Assembly (NCBI RefSeq): GCF_000972845.2
Contig: NC_040018.1
Coordinates: 16,830,444-16,894,443 of the forward strand
Direction: 5' to 3'
From: Larimichthys crocea
Lineage: Eukaryota; Chordata; Actinopteri; Sciaenidae
Length of the DNA stretch: 64,000 nt
Positions 37,093 to 49,168 of this stretch are shown piece by piece. Both the position numbers and the translations under genes were made by a program. Position 1 is the stretch's first letter; every line of letters starts with the position of its first letter. The notes below the pieces were generated by a model, which had not been told where the DNA came from, made no database searches, and was given only the letters and a program-made list of their open reading frames with translations.

Positions 37093-37687
37093 TGGTGGTT
37101 CCCAACATATTTTCCTTTTCCTTGGAATCCCCCCTACTGTATTTGTATCTAAGAAAAGCTGAGTCCTCTCATACCCACATGCACACGCATGCACACTACA
37201 TGTCAAAAGTGATGATTTTGTTTCCTGACATTGTTTAATTTTGCTTGGCTTTATCCTGTCATTAGCTTGCTTTTCGCCACAAATGACACATTCTGGTGGA
37301 CACCTGTCCTGTCCTTCAATAAAACCACACTTAAAGTAACTCTTGAGATAGTTGTAGTTTCTTTTTTTGGTCCTGCTGAGTCACCAGCACTTTGCCGCTT
37401 CTCAGACATATTGTTTCATTCATTAAATAATGATGCTCTGGCTGCAGGAAAAACGGGAATAAGTTAGCGAGCTGACCTAGTGAAACTGAACTGAGTCACG
37501 GTTCACAGAGGTGTGGCCTACTAAGAAGCCTACTAACGTTCATTCTATTGTATTATAGTGTAAGGGCAAAAAGTTTTTAATCGTTTTATAAACATACTTT
37601 TGTATAAATTATCCAGTAAGTGTGTTATTATGATTTTACTTACATTTAGTCATGCAAATTTAATTTTGGGCAGGTTGGGAACCACCA
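37093..37687. mobile_element. hAT-like non-autonomous element (595 bp)
   Basis: TGGTGGTTCCCAAC at 37093..37106 is matched exactly by its reverse complement GTTGGGAACCACCA at 37674..37687. The internal words ccttggaatcccccctactg and aagaaaagctgagtcc near the left end fit the 'GTGGTTCCCAACCTTTTT...CCCC' start of fish hAT MITEs. The element has no transposase frame. The 8-bp flanks do not match, which points to an old copy. Confidence 0.7.
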
Positions 37688-38085
37688 CGCTGCCTGAAAA
37701 ATTGTCAGGGGAAGATCACTAACAAGTTATCAGAGCTGGAAACAGCAGCAGCCAGCAAAATAAATGATGTAAAATTCAAAGCAAACCGGTGCTGAAGATG
37801 ACAGAAGTTCAAACACACAAATGACTTAACTAGTAAAAATGACTCAGGCTGTAACAATGGCTGCAATGATAAATTAGCTCTGCTTGGAGAATAACAGCGA
37901 TTAAACATTAGTCAGTGTTTTTGTGATTCAGGCGTTCAGACCTTAGAAATGACTCAGACAGTCAGATCCTACGCACATAGTGTCTAACATGCAACACTGG
38001 TAGATGGACAGAACCAAGGAAAAAACCCTGGCATAGAATCACATCTTTGAAGAGATTAACTTCAAGCATGCAATGTATGCACTGT
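37688..38085. other. Intronic stretch, nothing recognised
   Basis: About 400 bases of unique-looking sequence between the hAT-like element and the GTAT/CTAT microsatellite. Confidence 0.5.
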
Positions 38086-38146
38086 GTATGTATGTATGTA
38101 TGTATGTATGTATGTATGTATGTATGTATGTATGTATGTATGTATG

Positions 38147-38208
<62 letters not shown>
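38086..38208. repeat. Compound (GTAT)16(CTAT)15 microsatellite
   Basis: 64 bases of perfect GTAT units switch without a break at 38150 to about 59 bases of CTAT units. The Met-Tyr-Val-Cys and Ile-Tyr-Leu-Ser repeats in the overlying frame (38073..38336) are translations of this array, not a protein. Confidence 0.98.
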
Positions 38209-40723
38209 AACAATATTCTGTCATAATTTCTTCTTTAACCTATTTTTTAATATGTATTTTTAGCAGCAGAAGCAATCAGATTATGTTCAGATTTGGTCAT
38301 AGTTTAACAAAAAAGCTATTAAGATTCATTGCTTAAACTGTATTTTCCAGTTTCCTCTGCTCTCTGTAACTCTTACATCTTACATCAAATCATCTCCACT
38401 TGCTTCTCCTTCATTCATATTTGTTCCTCCTTATTTTGTTTCAGCCCTTGTATCACCTCTCCTGCCCTCTTCTCAACACCACCCTGCCATTTCCCTGTCT
38501 CTTCTCAGTCTTCTCTGATATCCGGCTGCATCTTTTTTTTCTCTGTATATATGAGCACAGGGACAGCTTGTGGTAGAGATATAAAGAGATAGAGAAAGAG
38601 AGAGAGAGAGAGATGCAGAGAAAGTGACAAATGATATTGGTTATCACCCAAAACTATGGACAGGAAATTAATCATTCACACACACTTTCCTTGAGTTGAA
38701 TGGAAGGAGTTAAGTGATAGTTTGTGTTGACGCATTGAACAATTCTCCAACACACAACCTGAGCTCTCACCACAGCAGCTATGTGAGCAAGACTGACGTT
38801 ACACTGCAGGCTACACTATAGTTTTCTCTTACAAGTTTCTGATGCCACAGTACACATTGTTGAGAATGGACACAACATGAAAAAGAGATTCCAATATATT
38901 CTATATATTATATATTGTTGAAACACACATCTAATAAAATCATTTCCACTGTAAAACTTCTGCTCACGTAACATTGGCTTTCTATAAACACAGCAATCAA
39001 ATGGTATAATCCCATACTTAGTGATGAAACGCTGTGGACCCTTTCACTGTTGCTCATATCACAAAGTGCATAGAACAATATAAACACAGTTGCTGAAGCA
39101 TGATACAGCCCTATGAGGTATGATGCATCTACTCTAGGTGAAATCCAGAGCTGGACGATGAATCTAAGCTGACATAAATCAAACTTGACTTCAAAGTCCG
39201 ATCTGAATCTATGATGCCACAATTAGCTGAGTTCATCATTTCGTTTGCTGGCCTTATGAATATTTGGTTCATCTTGAGAGAATCTCTGAAGACCGTCACA
39301 TTTCAGCTAATCAATCTGCTATGTTTTATTTAAAAAATGTTACAAAGGACAGATTTCGGTGGGAACTGACTAAAAAAATGTTTGTTTTTATTACAGTGGC
39401 ACTGAGTTGTTTCTTCTACATGATAATGATAATTATCCAGGCACATGTAAGACCTGTAATACAGATACAGGAAAGTCACATATGTTGAAGAGATGACTGA
39501 GCATGAAGAGAAGTGATGAGCATGAGAAGGTATGTTTGCAAAGTGCTGTGTCTAAAAGGTTGTATTTTGGAGTATGGGCAGGCCTCTGTGTCTCCAGCCT
39601 GAAATGTTTTCTTAAAAGCCTCAAATCTTTTTTGTTTTGTTTCATTTTTTTTTTTTTTTCGTTTTAAACTGTGTCTCATTTGCTTCTGTTGGCCTAATTT
39701 TAAATTTGAGTCATGAAGACCACTTTTATTTGGCATTGTTGGGAAGTAGATTTAAATGCAAATTTGTTAAACATTCATTCTTATGTACTCTAAAATAGTA
39801 ATAAAAGTGCAAATTAGTCATCCTCAACATTTGTTGTGTTCAACAGACAAAGACAAGTTGGAGAACAATTAAATTTTTTCCCAATGATGTAGATATTTTA
39901 AGGCTATTTTCTCAAACGGATTGAAAAAACAGTACATATACCTGACATAAATAATAAAAAGAAACGCCAACTCTTTGCAACATCTCGCAAATGTTTGCAA
40001 CATCTGGCTCCACCCCTGTTTTGGAGGGAGGTAAACTTGCAACATTCAGTTTCATCCCTTGGGTCATGGTGGTATATTGAGACTCTCCTGGTCCATTTGG
40101 CATCCAGAGAAACAAAATACTCCTCTTGTTCTGGAAGCTGCCATTCTTTCAAGTCTATCTAGTGAATTAATAAACTAGTTAATCACACATCAAAGGCAAA
40201 CCCAAGAGGGAAGTCATCCATAATTGGACATTTTGTTACATTCTGTTGGCTAAAGGAAAAAAAAAAGATAGCCCTACCTCACCCTAATCTTAATCCTGAT
40301 CCTAATAAAAAATGTAAAATAAATACTTAACCTAAACTGTATGTATATGATTAATTATGAAGCAATGTGCTGCAAAAGAAGACTGATCATGTCAAGCATA
40401 TCAATTAACTTACTTAGCTATTGGAAATGACAACCATGCTGTAAACAAGTCACAATATTACAGTCTGAGACAGAGACTAGAAGAGAGAGAAATAGTCACA
40501 TATTTTGCTATGGCCCACCATGCAAGCAAAACATCTTTTCAAGGCCCTGAAAGTCTTTTTTCTTTAGCAACACAAAGAGCTTTTTCTAACCTCCTCTTAC
40601 TTTTTTTGTCTCCATTCTTTTCCCCTCACTATATTCAACATTATCTTCCTTCCATCAACCATCTGTCATCGCTATTTTTTGACTGCCTCCTCTCATCCAT
40701 TTCAGTCTGCACTCTCTCTCTTT
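38209..40723. other. Intronic stretch, nothing recognised
   Basis: AT-rich sequence with a short AG run at 38597..38612 and a T-rich run at 39646..39659. Frames at 38908..39222 (minus) and 39904..40152 (minus) show no family resemblance. Confidence 0.5.
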
Positions 40724-40735
40724 CACACACACACA

Positions 40736-40775
<40 letters not shown>
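40724..40775. repeat. (CA)n microsatellite with one interruption
   Basis: A CA run with a T at 40742. Confidence 0.97.
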
Positions 40776-40776
<1 letters not shown>

Positions 40777-40918
40777 GCAGTACTGTCATGCAGGAACAGG
40801 TGGGGTATACACAATATTATAAACAACTTTTCCATATTCATAAACTAGAAACTAGTATTCCCTTAGGGCATGTTTCTGAATCATTTTTCACTGTGTGCGT
40901 GCGTGCGTGCATGTGTGC

Positions 40919-40920
<2 letters not shown>

Positions 40921-40955
<35 letters not shown>
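40921..40955. repeat. (GT)17 microsatellite
   Basis: A perfect GT run, preceded by GTGCGTGCGTGC units (40894..40910). It lies 145 bases after the CA array at 40724. The two arrays are complementary and could pair. Confidence 0.97.
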
Positions 40956-40956
<1 letters not shown>

Positions 40957-41859
40957 ATTTATGTGACATCTTTCCTTTTTTTAAAAGAACCTCAGTGTTA
41001 CTCAGTGTTTAACACATCACAATGTTACTCTCTCTCTCTTTTCACCTCTTCATCTCTCCTCTTCTTTTCAACTCCTCTGAATTCCCCAGTCGTCTTATTT
41101 TCATCCTCCTGTTATTTTCTCCATTTTCCCTCTCGACTGGCTCAAATTTCTTTGAAATTTAAATCGGATTGAAACATAAACATTCATTCTATAAACTCTA
41201 AAGTCAGTTTCATGATATGAATTTTGTGCTAACACACAGTAAAAGAGGCAGAAAAAGAGAAAGGACCATGAGGAAGTGGGGAGATTTTTTTTCGAAAAGA
41301 TGAAAAGCAAATGGGGACGCTGTGATTATAGGTGTGTGACAAATGAGTGACAAATCATTCTGACGCTAATCTGTCAGCTGCCAATCACCCATCACACACT
41401 CATCCTCAGTTACTATAGCAACCTTGTGGTCCTGTGTAGGAAGAAAACCTCATTATGAATTCAAAGTCAGGCCAAGTGCTGTGCTGCAATTGGCCACAGG
41501 GCTAAAAATATGCAAAGCATGCTGACTCATTGGCTGATATGAGACTTAGCTGAGTTTTGGGGGAAGTGTACTATTTTTTTCTACGTACTCAAAGACACAA
41601 ACACATAGATACCTTTTCATGGTTCGGTGAGCAGTTTGGAGGTATGTCAATTGGTGAGATAAGCGCAATTCATGGAAGTCAAGAAAAAGTCTCCTTCAAG
41701 GTATTTTTGCCTGGCAGTGAGGCTTTTCACAAATACAGGAAAACAGATTAATTGCAGGCCATTAATGTTTTTTGTGGCCGTGTGCAGATGTAAAACTGTG
41801 TAGTTATCTACATGCTCTATACAGATGCACCTGGTTAAAGGGTCTAATGCGTTAAATTT
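40956..41859. other. Intronic stretch, nothing recognised
   Basis: Unique-looking sequence with a pyrimidine-rich segment at 41025..41145. No exon. Confidence 0.5.
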
Positions 41860-42160
41860 AAAGGGCTCGCACACCAGAAATTGAATATTATATGCATAAC
41901 TATGTTTCATTAGTGTATAATCACCTCATCTGTTTTTGTTACCTTAGAATGAGCCTTCTATATCTACAGATGTTGTGGGTCCTTAGTCATAGAGTCTGCC
42001 ATGTTTCTACAGTAGCTCATAACAGACAAACAAACAAAAAAAAAGCTCTTTTTTGGGCGTTTTGTGTTTTTTAAACATTTTGCACTTGAAACAAAGTGAG
42101 GGGGTTGCAATCTGCAGCTATATTGCTAGATGACACTAAATCCTACTCACCGATCGTTTA
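41860..42160 (+). mobile_element. AAAGGTCCAGTGTGTAAG-family MITE, near full length
   Basis: It starts aaagggctcgcacaccag, a diverged form of the family start. It continues with ttagtgtataatcacctcat, then gttaccttagaatgagcctt, ctatatctacagatgttg, gccatgtttctacagtagct, gggttgcaatctgcagct and gacactaaatcctactca, and ends cgatcgttta. The order and spacing follow the consensus I recall for this abundant fish MITE of about 300 to 400 bases. It is non-coding, in plus orientation, with no clear target duplication. Confidence 0.8.
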
Positions 42161-43899
42161 AATATTGCATATGATCGGGTTAGTAATGACGGAAAACTAA
42201 ATTAACCGGAAAAAAAAGCACCTACTCACACATGCATGTGTGGACACACACAAACTCACACACCAGTCACAACCACAGAATTGAATGTTCCAATTATCAA
42301 CAATACTGGCAACCCACACTAGCAAATGTGACATTTAAATACTCCCACCATACTGTCTTCCATGGTCCCCAAACATTCACAAATATGACAAAATCCAAGA
42401 ATTGGACTTTTACTTAAAACAACAACAACAAAAAAAAACTTGAAAGGCAGAGAATCAACACTTTTCTTGTTTGTGCAAGATGAATTTAAAGGCAGATCAG
42501 CTGTGAGCATCATGGCAGATGGGTGAGAACTGGCTCATGTGAAAAAAAGACATCCTCTGAGCTGCTTTGAAAAGAAGCCCTGAGGAGCCACATGATGAAA
42601 AGCTTAAGTCAAAGTTACTAATAATATTAAATAGGTAACCTATTCTGAGATTGGAAAACATTGTGCAGCACAGTTACTTCTGCTTTAGTGACATGTAGCC
42701 CCACACCCTGATTTGAACCTGTGATTTTAGAGTTGCATAGGTGTTACGAGTGCTGGGCAGTCAGTTAGAAATGCTCATTACATTTTTAAAAATAAGAATT
42801 ACATCAGGATTTTTCATGGAAGACATGTCTGAATACAGTATGAAGAGCAAGAGTGCATCTCACTGTCTGTTCCCATGGTCAAAAGTGAACTTTCTCAAAT
42901 ATAGGAATTATAGGAGAGCAGTAGAAATAATCACATTACAACTTCCAAAAGAAGAAGAAGAACACAAAAAGAAAATCGATGATGGTTAAACTAGCAGCCA
43001 GCCTATTCACTGAACCTATTCACTGACCATCAACAGCTACTGTAGCCTGAGTGGTTGCACACAACAACCCAAGAGTCTCATACTGACAGTCAAGCCCCCT
43101 TTGCAACCTTGAGTGAAAGACAGGTGATTCTCAGATGTGCAGCTAACAAATTATGTATTTTACTCTGATCATTCCACTATAGCTTTTGTGAGTTTGTATG
43201 GGGAGTTTTTCAAACATAATAGAGATGGCAAATAGTTTTTTTTTTTTTTTCATTATCTTCAGTTGCCTAGCCCAGTTATTTCTGTTATTTTTTGTTAGTT
43301 CACCCTCTTTTTTTCTTCTTACAGTTGTTTATCTATATGTTAATGTTTGTGTTCATACTACCATATAAAAAGAAACAAGAAAAAAGTTTCCGATCAGGGG
43401 AAAAATCTGCTTGTAAAGAAACACAGCTGGAGAGAGAAAATGACGGAGGCAAAAACTGAGCATCTGAAAGAGCGAGAGGAAGGCATTGACAAGTCGTTGA
43501 AATACTGCAAGAATAAAACTGAAAATAAAGTAAGATTTTATCTCAAGCGAACACACAGTGAGGAGGGAGAAAAGTATACAGAAAGTAAGAGGGGAGGGTA
43601 ATGGGAGAGATGGATGGAACACTGATACATCTCATTTTTTCTGCAGTCTCTACCTTTTGCAGCATTTGAATAAAAGACTAAAGAACTGTGATCTAAATAA
43701 AGTCTTAAAAAATGGCCATGGTTGAAACCAGGCTTCCTTAGTTCATGATTTCATATTTGAAGGGCACAAAAAAATTGTTCTCCATTTTTAGTAGAAGTGG
43801 TACTTTCGGTTGGCAATTTAGCTTAGGGTTGTGTGAAAAGTGTGAAACATGAAAATAAGTGTTAATTCCTGGTTTAATAAAATGGAAAGCTAGAAAAGT
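42161..43899. other. Intronic stretch, nothing recognised
   Basis: AT-rich. A purine-rich part at 43370..43610 gives a Lys/Glu-rich 84-codon frame that I consider compositional. A T run lies at 43237..43250. Confidence 0.5.
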
Positions 43900-45308
43900 T
43901 CAAGTTTCAGTTTATTTGCCACATATATTCACACAGGTACAAGAATAGTAGAAGTAGTAATGAGGGGTAAATAATTGTATTCTTAAGGGGCAGTTTTATG
44001 CTGCTGATCACAGCATGGGGAAAATGCAATTATCCAGGAGGTTGGGGTCCTTAAAGATTATTCTAATTGTATTGTTTCAGCAGCCTTTGGTATAAATGTC
44101 TTTTAGGTAGAATAGAGCCCCACCTATTGTATGTTAAGCTGAAACGAACCACCCTTACAAGACCTTGCAGTCTTGTCGGTGCTGTTTCCATACCTGAGAC
44201 TGATGTTTCCTGCCAGGATGTTCTTAATGGTGCATAAATAACAATTCCTGAGTACTAAAGAAGATGTCCAGAATTTTTATCATTATCATTCAACATCCAA
44301 GATTAAACAATCCGCCTTGCCTTTCTTACTACGCAGTCAGTATGCAACGCCCAGGTCAAGCCCTATGTGATACACCAACTTGAAGCTGTCCACCCTCTCC
44401 ACTGAGGACCCAGTGATATTAGGTGGGCTTGCTTCCTCCACTATCATCAGTCTTGCTGACATTCAAGAGGGGGTTGTGATGGGTTAGGTTCCCTATTTCC
44501 TTCAGATACGCTTCTTCACTCTTATCAGTGATCAGCACCACCACAGCTGTGTCGTCAGCCAACTTGATGATAGTGATGATAGTTGTGTGTGGACAGGGAG
44601 TACAGCAGGGCACTTAAATCACAGCCCTAGGGTGCTCCAATGTTAAGGATGAAGGTAGATGAGGTGTGTCCGCCCACCCTCACCATCTAGGTTCTGTCCA
44701 TCAAGAAGTCAAGGATTCACAATCCAATCCACATTCACAGTGAGGTGCTTAATCCCAGGTGCTTGAGCTTTGTGGCAAACCTGGGGGTGACTGTGGTGTC
44801 AGTGAACAGCAATCTCACACAGCTCACCTTTTTGTCTCGTGGGATAGCGTGTAGTGGAGGCGCTTGTAATATGTCATAGTTACCTTGCTACATGCTTCTG
44901 GTATTGCCCTCTTTTAATTGCAGTTTGACTTCGTTACTTCCTGTAGTCTCTTTTTTGTCTCTTTGCTCTTCTTACATTGTAGGCTGCTTTAAAACTGTCC
45001 ATGTTGTCAGACTGCAGCCATAAGTTAGTAGTAGTAGTAGGCCTCTGAATGTCTGTCCTGCATGTGTTGAAGTACTTCAATCTCATCTTCACAATTCCCA
45101 CATTTCCAACACCATGTATTGATCCAGAGTGTTTATTTCTCTTATGGTGCACTGTATGTCTTCATGGAAGTCAGGCATAACCTTCTTAAGATTAGCCTGA
45201 TTGAAGCCTCCAGCAATAGTGAGCACAGTATAAGGGTAAATTGTCTGTGGGCAGGTAAAGGCTTTGTAATGCTCACACAGGGTAGTTTCTTGAGTCACCT
45301 GATGAAGG
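43900..45308 (-). pseudogene. Decayed LINE reverse transcriptase (CR1/L2/Rex1-like)
   Basis: On the minus strand the stretch 44720..44390 reads, with frameshifts and stops, FLMDRT, then VRVGGHTSSTFILNIGAP, a stop in place of Gln, GCDLSALLYSLSTHNYHH, then IKLADDTAVVVLITDKSEEA, YLKEIGNL and LLNVSKT. This is the GAPQGC...SPLLYSLYT...KFADDT...LNV.KT order of a non-LTR reverse transcriptase. The catalytic pair is kept as LADD but the frame is dead. The 3' end, near 43900, has the agtttatttgccacatata type of terminus. The part between 44920 and 45308 probably continues the element toward its endonuclease domain, but I can support that only weakly. A MITE starts at 45309. Confidence 0.7.
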
Positions 45309-45656
45309 ACTATGGAAGAATTATCCTCACACCTCAACTTGAGAGGACGTGCTTGTTCTGAGTGTGAACACATTAGATCTGAGCGCGTAGACTTTAGATC
45401 GCTCGCACTCAGATATGTCCTGTGCACGGACATATTTGAGTGAGAGTGAAATGTTTGTGTCCAAGAAGAAGAAATGTGAGCACAAGCATGTGATTTTAGA
45501 GTTCAAGCACACATTTTGAAAGAAAGCAGCAGAAATCTGAATGTGAGCACAAAATGTGAGCACAAGGAGTATAAATCTGAGCATGAGAAGGAGAAATCAT
45601 GCTCTCAAACTGAAAATCTACGCTCCTGAATAACGATAGGATAATTCTTCCATAGT
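45309..45656. mobile_element. MITE with perfect 19-bp terminal inverted repeats
   Basis: ACTATGGAAGAATTATCCT at 45309..45327 and its exact reverse complement at 45638..45656 enclose 310 bases. The interior has repeated TGAGCACAAG/TGTGAGCACAA and ATCTGAG words and no coding capacity. TA lies inside each end (45311-45312 and 45653-45654). If the true ends are TGGAAGAATTATCCT, the element would have a TA duplication and belong with Tc1/mariner-type MITEs. The perfect ends suggest a fairly recent insertion, apparently into older LINE-like sequence. Confidence 0.8.
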
Positions 45657-46360
45657 AGACCGCTGTAATTATGAGTGATGTGAATTCCCTTGTGTAGTCA
45701 ATAATTTTACACCAGGCAAGAAAATACAGGATAGTAATTTAATTTTTCCATTTTCACACCGATCCTTCACCACAAAGCACATATCTCTATTACCAGAGTC
45801 CTCTGTTCTATCGGATCAACAGAAAAAAGAATCACCTGATTGAAATTGAAAAAATAGATATTACACTCAGATATACTGCTTGGGTCATGAAGTTTATTAT
45901 CGATTACCTGTACATTGGCTAGCAGGATGCTTAAATGCTTAAATTCCTCCATGTTTACCTCTGCGTTTCCTCTGACGTTAGGATGGATGGACACATAAAT
46001 GGAGAGTCGCTTGTCTGTGTAGTTGGGATTGCAGCTTTTTTTCTACTTGCTTCACCTTTTTCAAGATGTTTACTTCAATATTAACATTTGTCAAGCCCGG
46101 TGGCAGAATTGACAGGAGGAGAGTTTACAAAGTAGTTAGTAGACCATTGCCATTATCATTGTCCTGTATGATTAACAAAAAGCACAATTAATAAAAATGA
46201 ACTTATAGGGCATAAAGTTGCATAAATGCAACAGAGATAACAAAAGGGCGACTCGATAGGGCCACCCCTTTTAGAATTCAGAAAAATGGAGACCAGCATT
46301 TGTTGGTTTTTTCCTCTGATATCAAAGCACTTTCCCCTTTGTACTTTGATGTATCTATGG
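45657..46360. other. Stretch after the MITE, possibly more LINE sequence
   Basis: 45700..46020 may be the resumption of the LINE interrupted by the MITE (for example the words gcgtttcctctgacgttagg and atggatggacacataaatgg), but no motif proves it. 46020..46360 shows nothing recognised. Confidence 0.35.
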
Positions 46361-46387
46361 AAAAAAAAAAAAAAAAAAAATAAAAAA

Positions 46388-46431
<44 letters not shown>
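46361..46431. repeat. A20 plus (TA)n tract
   Basis: Twenty A's (46361..46380), a short A/T joint, and an uninterrupted TA run (46393..46431). It is a likely assembly or polymerase slippage site. The A run could mark a retroposon tail, but I see no body for it. Confidence 0.95.
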
Positions 46432-46434
<3 letters not shown>

Positions 46435-47575
46435 GGCATTTCAAACTGTGGCTTTTTACCAGCCAGTCTCTACACCTTGATGTGTCTAAAACAAACAATT
46501 TTTTTATGTGTATTTTCAGGAAGTGCAGATTTCATATTACCGCTCAGCAAACACCCAAAGGGATCAAAAACAACAGTAGATTTTCTGGATAAATGCCAGC
46601 TCAGATGTTCTATAAATGACAGCCAGCCATTCAGCCAGCCAGTTAGTCAGTCAGTCAACCAGTGTGGAAAGGATAGCCAGGGGCCTTGTGTCTAAATGCC
46701 TGTGCACATTACATCTTATGATGTATGATGTTTTGAAATGCAAAATATAAATCAACCGCTATGCCTGAGGGATAGAGCTAAATAAAAGAGAGTTGGAAAT
46801 GCCTGTTACTATGTATCTGACTGTTGCCTTGTAAACTCTTGAGTGTCACAACTTCTGAGGTGATATTTTAGCATTGTCTCCTAGTGGAAATATTTCATTT
46901 AGCTGGTTTACTTCAGTACAGGTAAATCAGACTGCAGGTCTGCTACAAAACAGCAACCACATGGATCATTAGTGTTGCAAGAGAGTGTTTTGAATCTTAA
47001 TGTACCTTTGTATTTATTATGTAATGTTTGTTAGTATTCTATTTTTTATTATTATTATTTATTCTACTTCAATGTACAGTTGTTTTTTCATTATTGGATT
47101 TTTTTAAAATCCTGATTGTACTTTAACATTTCACAAATAAAACACAAATTTAAGGTCATTGTGTGCATGTCTAGATCTAAAGTAACCTAAAAGATTGCAG
47201 ACAACAGCTGTGACATTAAAAATAAATATGATGACAGCCCAATAAAAATAGTACTGTCAAAAACAGTAACAGTTAACAAACTGAAGAGCAGCATTAAAAA
47301 ATGTAACAGTCATTAATATTGAGGTAAATCCTCTGACAGAAAATCATGGTTATTGATTGTAGCTGGTTTCATTTAGTTTATAGTACTACTACTATACTAC
47401 TAAAATAATAATAATAAGGGGCTATTCAACTACTGTGGTAAGGATCGCTAAACTAAGTGTAGAGAAATGTCAATCCATCATTACTTTAGGATGTGAAGGT
47501 CAGTCAATCTGAACAATGTTAAGAACTTTGATGTTTTTTGTGACTACTCCTGAAGACACATTCAAACACTTTGAT
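46432..47575. other. Intronic stretch with a degenerate CAGC/CAGT block
   Basis: A CCAGCCAGTTAGTCAGTCAG-type block lies at 46618..46662. The rest is AT-rich unique sequence. Confidence 0.5.
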
Positions 47576-48077
47576 GGAACTCACTCTCATGAGGACCTGC
47601 CCCTGAAAGGAAGACCAAAAGTTACCACTGCAGAGGTAGTTTTTTTTTATAGTTACCAGTCTCAGAAATCATGGAATGCAAGGTGAAAGGATGGTATCCT
47701 CATTTGTGGTTTCCACCGTGAAATATGGAGGAGAAGGTGTGATGGTATAGATGTGCTTTTATGGTGACACTGTTGGTGATTTATTCATAATTCAAGGCCA
47801 ATGTGGCCACTATAGCATTCTCCACTGGCACGCCATCCCATCTGGTTTGTGCTGTTTTTAACAGGACAATTACCCAAAATACACATCCAAGCTCTGTAAG
47901 GAGAAGGAGAGTGATGCATGAGATGACCTGAGCTCCACAATCACCCAGCCAAAACCCAACTGAGCTCAAAATATATGGGAACTCCTTCAAGACTGTTGAA
48001 AAGCCATTCAGGTGACTACCTCATGAAGCTAATTGAAAGAATGCCAAGGCTTCTTTAACAGTCTTTGTTATTGTAGG
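47576..48077 (+). pseudogene. Tc1/mariner transposase relic
   Basis: Plus-strand pieces in order are: GTHSHEDLPLKGRPKVTT (47576..47629, the hinge after the helix-turn-helix region); VSTVKYGGEGVMV, a stop where Trp is expected, then GDTVGDLFIIQG (about 47709..47800); HYSILHWHAIPSGL, then QDNYPKYTSKLCKEKESDA, containing the second catalytic Asp (about 47807..47920); and finally GDYLMKLIERMPR-like codons near 48013. The middle of the catalytic domain between GRPKVTT and VKYGG is lost. So is the segment around the third acidic residue, where the PDLNPIE region is shortened to a few codons. It is a dead copy. I cannot place inverted-repeat ends. Confidence 0.8.
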
Positions 48078-49168
48078 TATTTCAATGGACAAATTTCCAA
48101 TTTTTGTATTTATTTTTCAGATGATGATTAAATAGTTAATCACATAGATGTATAGATGGATAATAAGATTTTCCCATGTCTCCTGTCCAGCCAATTGAAA
48201 TAGGGCAGCCATTGGTGTGTGCATACAGATTTCCTAACAGTATGTATAAACAGCAGCACAGTATCATATGGGTATGAGAGTACTACACAGAGATGGCTCC
48301 ATTGGATTTTCTAAAAGAAAGTGAATGAGATCACTATGGGTGGCCAATGCCTGTGGTAAACTATTCAAAAGTGCATATGTCATTTAGATTGCTTCATCCA
48401 GTAGTGCTGTGTTTTCAATTGTTTTTCTTGTTTTTCTTGTTTTGGGTCTTTTGTTTGGAGTGAGATCTGTCTCAGGAACCCCTGGAGTTTTTTTTTTATT
48501 TTATTCTTTACCTTCTTTTCTTCTTGTTGTCACTGTATCTTTTAGTTTTGTTTTGTTTATAGTGTTTTGCTTCAATGTTCGATCACAGTGTAAACAAACT
48601 AAACAACTAAGTCAGATAATTCAGCGAAGTGAAACTTCTGTGACTGACTGACATCGACGAATCTGGATTCATGGTAAATTAAAGTTTTACTGCAGATGTC
48701 TGCATGAATGTAACTGGAGTTCAGGCTGGCAGCAAGATTACAGACAGGATCATTAAAGACTTATAGGCATACATTTTTTCTCTCCTATTCACTCGCTCTA
48801 TCTTTCTCTCAAATGGTGTCACGCTGCCCTACTCCATCCCTGTTTCTAGCTCTTAGTCTACTTGTAACTTTCTTTTTCTGTTGCTTCATCTCCCCTTCTG
48901 TATCCCCGCGCCCTCCCCGCTGAGTCTCAGCAGTAACAGGTGTTTGGTGAGGCAGGAGGCCCGCAGATCTAAATGTTCTCATCAGCCCAACAGTCCAGCA
49001 CAACAGCTGAACTCAGCATCAGTCCACAGCCTGCTCCAGCGACCGTTGCTCCTCTCGGTCACTTTCATTCTCGACAACAATACACATCAATTTTTCTGCT
49101 GACAAAATACTCCCAGCTACCTTGGAAGCTGGAATATAAAGTACAGTTTGTAAAATCATATATCTATA
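48078..49168. other. Intronic stretch, nothing recognised
   Basis: A T-rich region at 48410..48560 yields a hydrophobic 80-codon plus-strand frame, which I treat as compositional. Nothing else stands out. Confidence 0.5.

Noticed and set aside
38073..38336. Frame with MYVC and IYLS tandem repeats
   Set aside because: Direct translation of GTAT and CTAT arrays.
48409..48651. Hydrophobic 80-codon frame resembling a membrane or signal segment
   Set aside because: T-rich sequence always yields Phe/Leu/Val codons. There is no motif or context.
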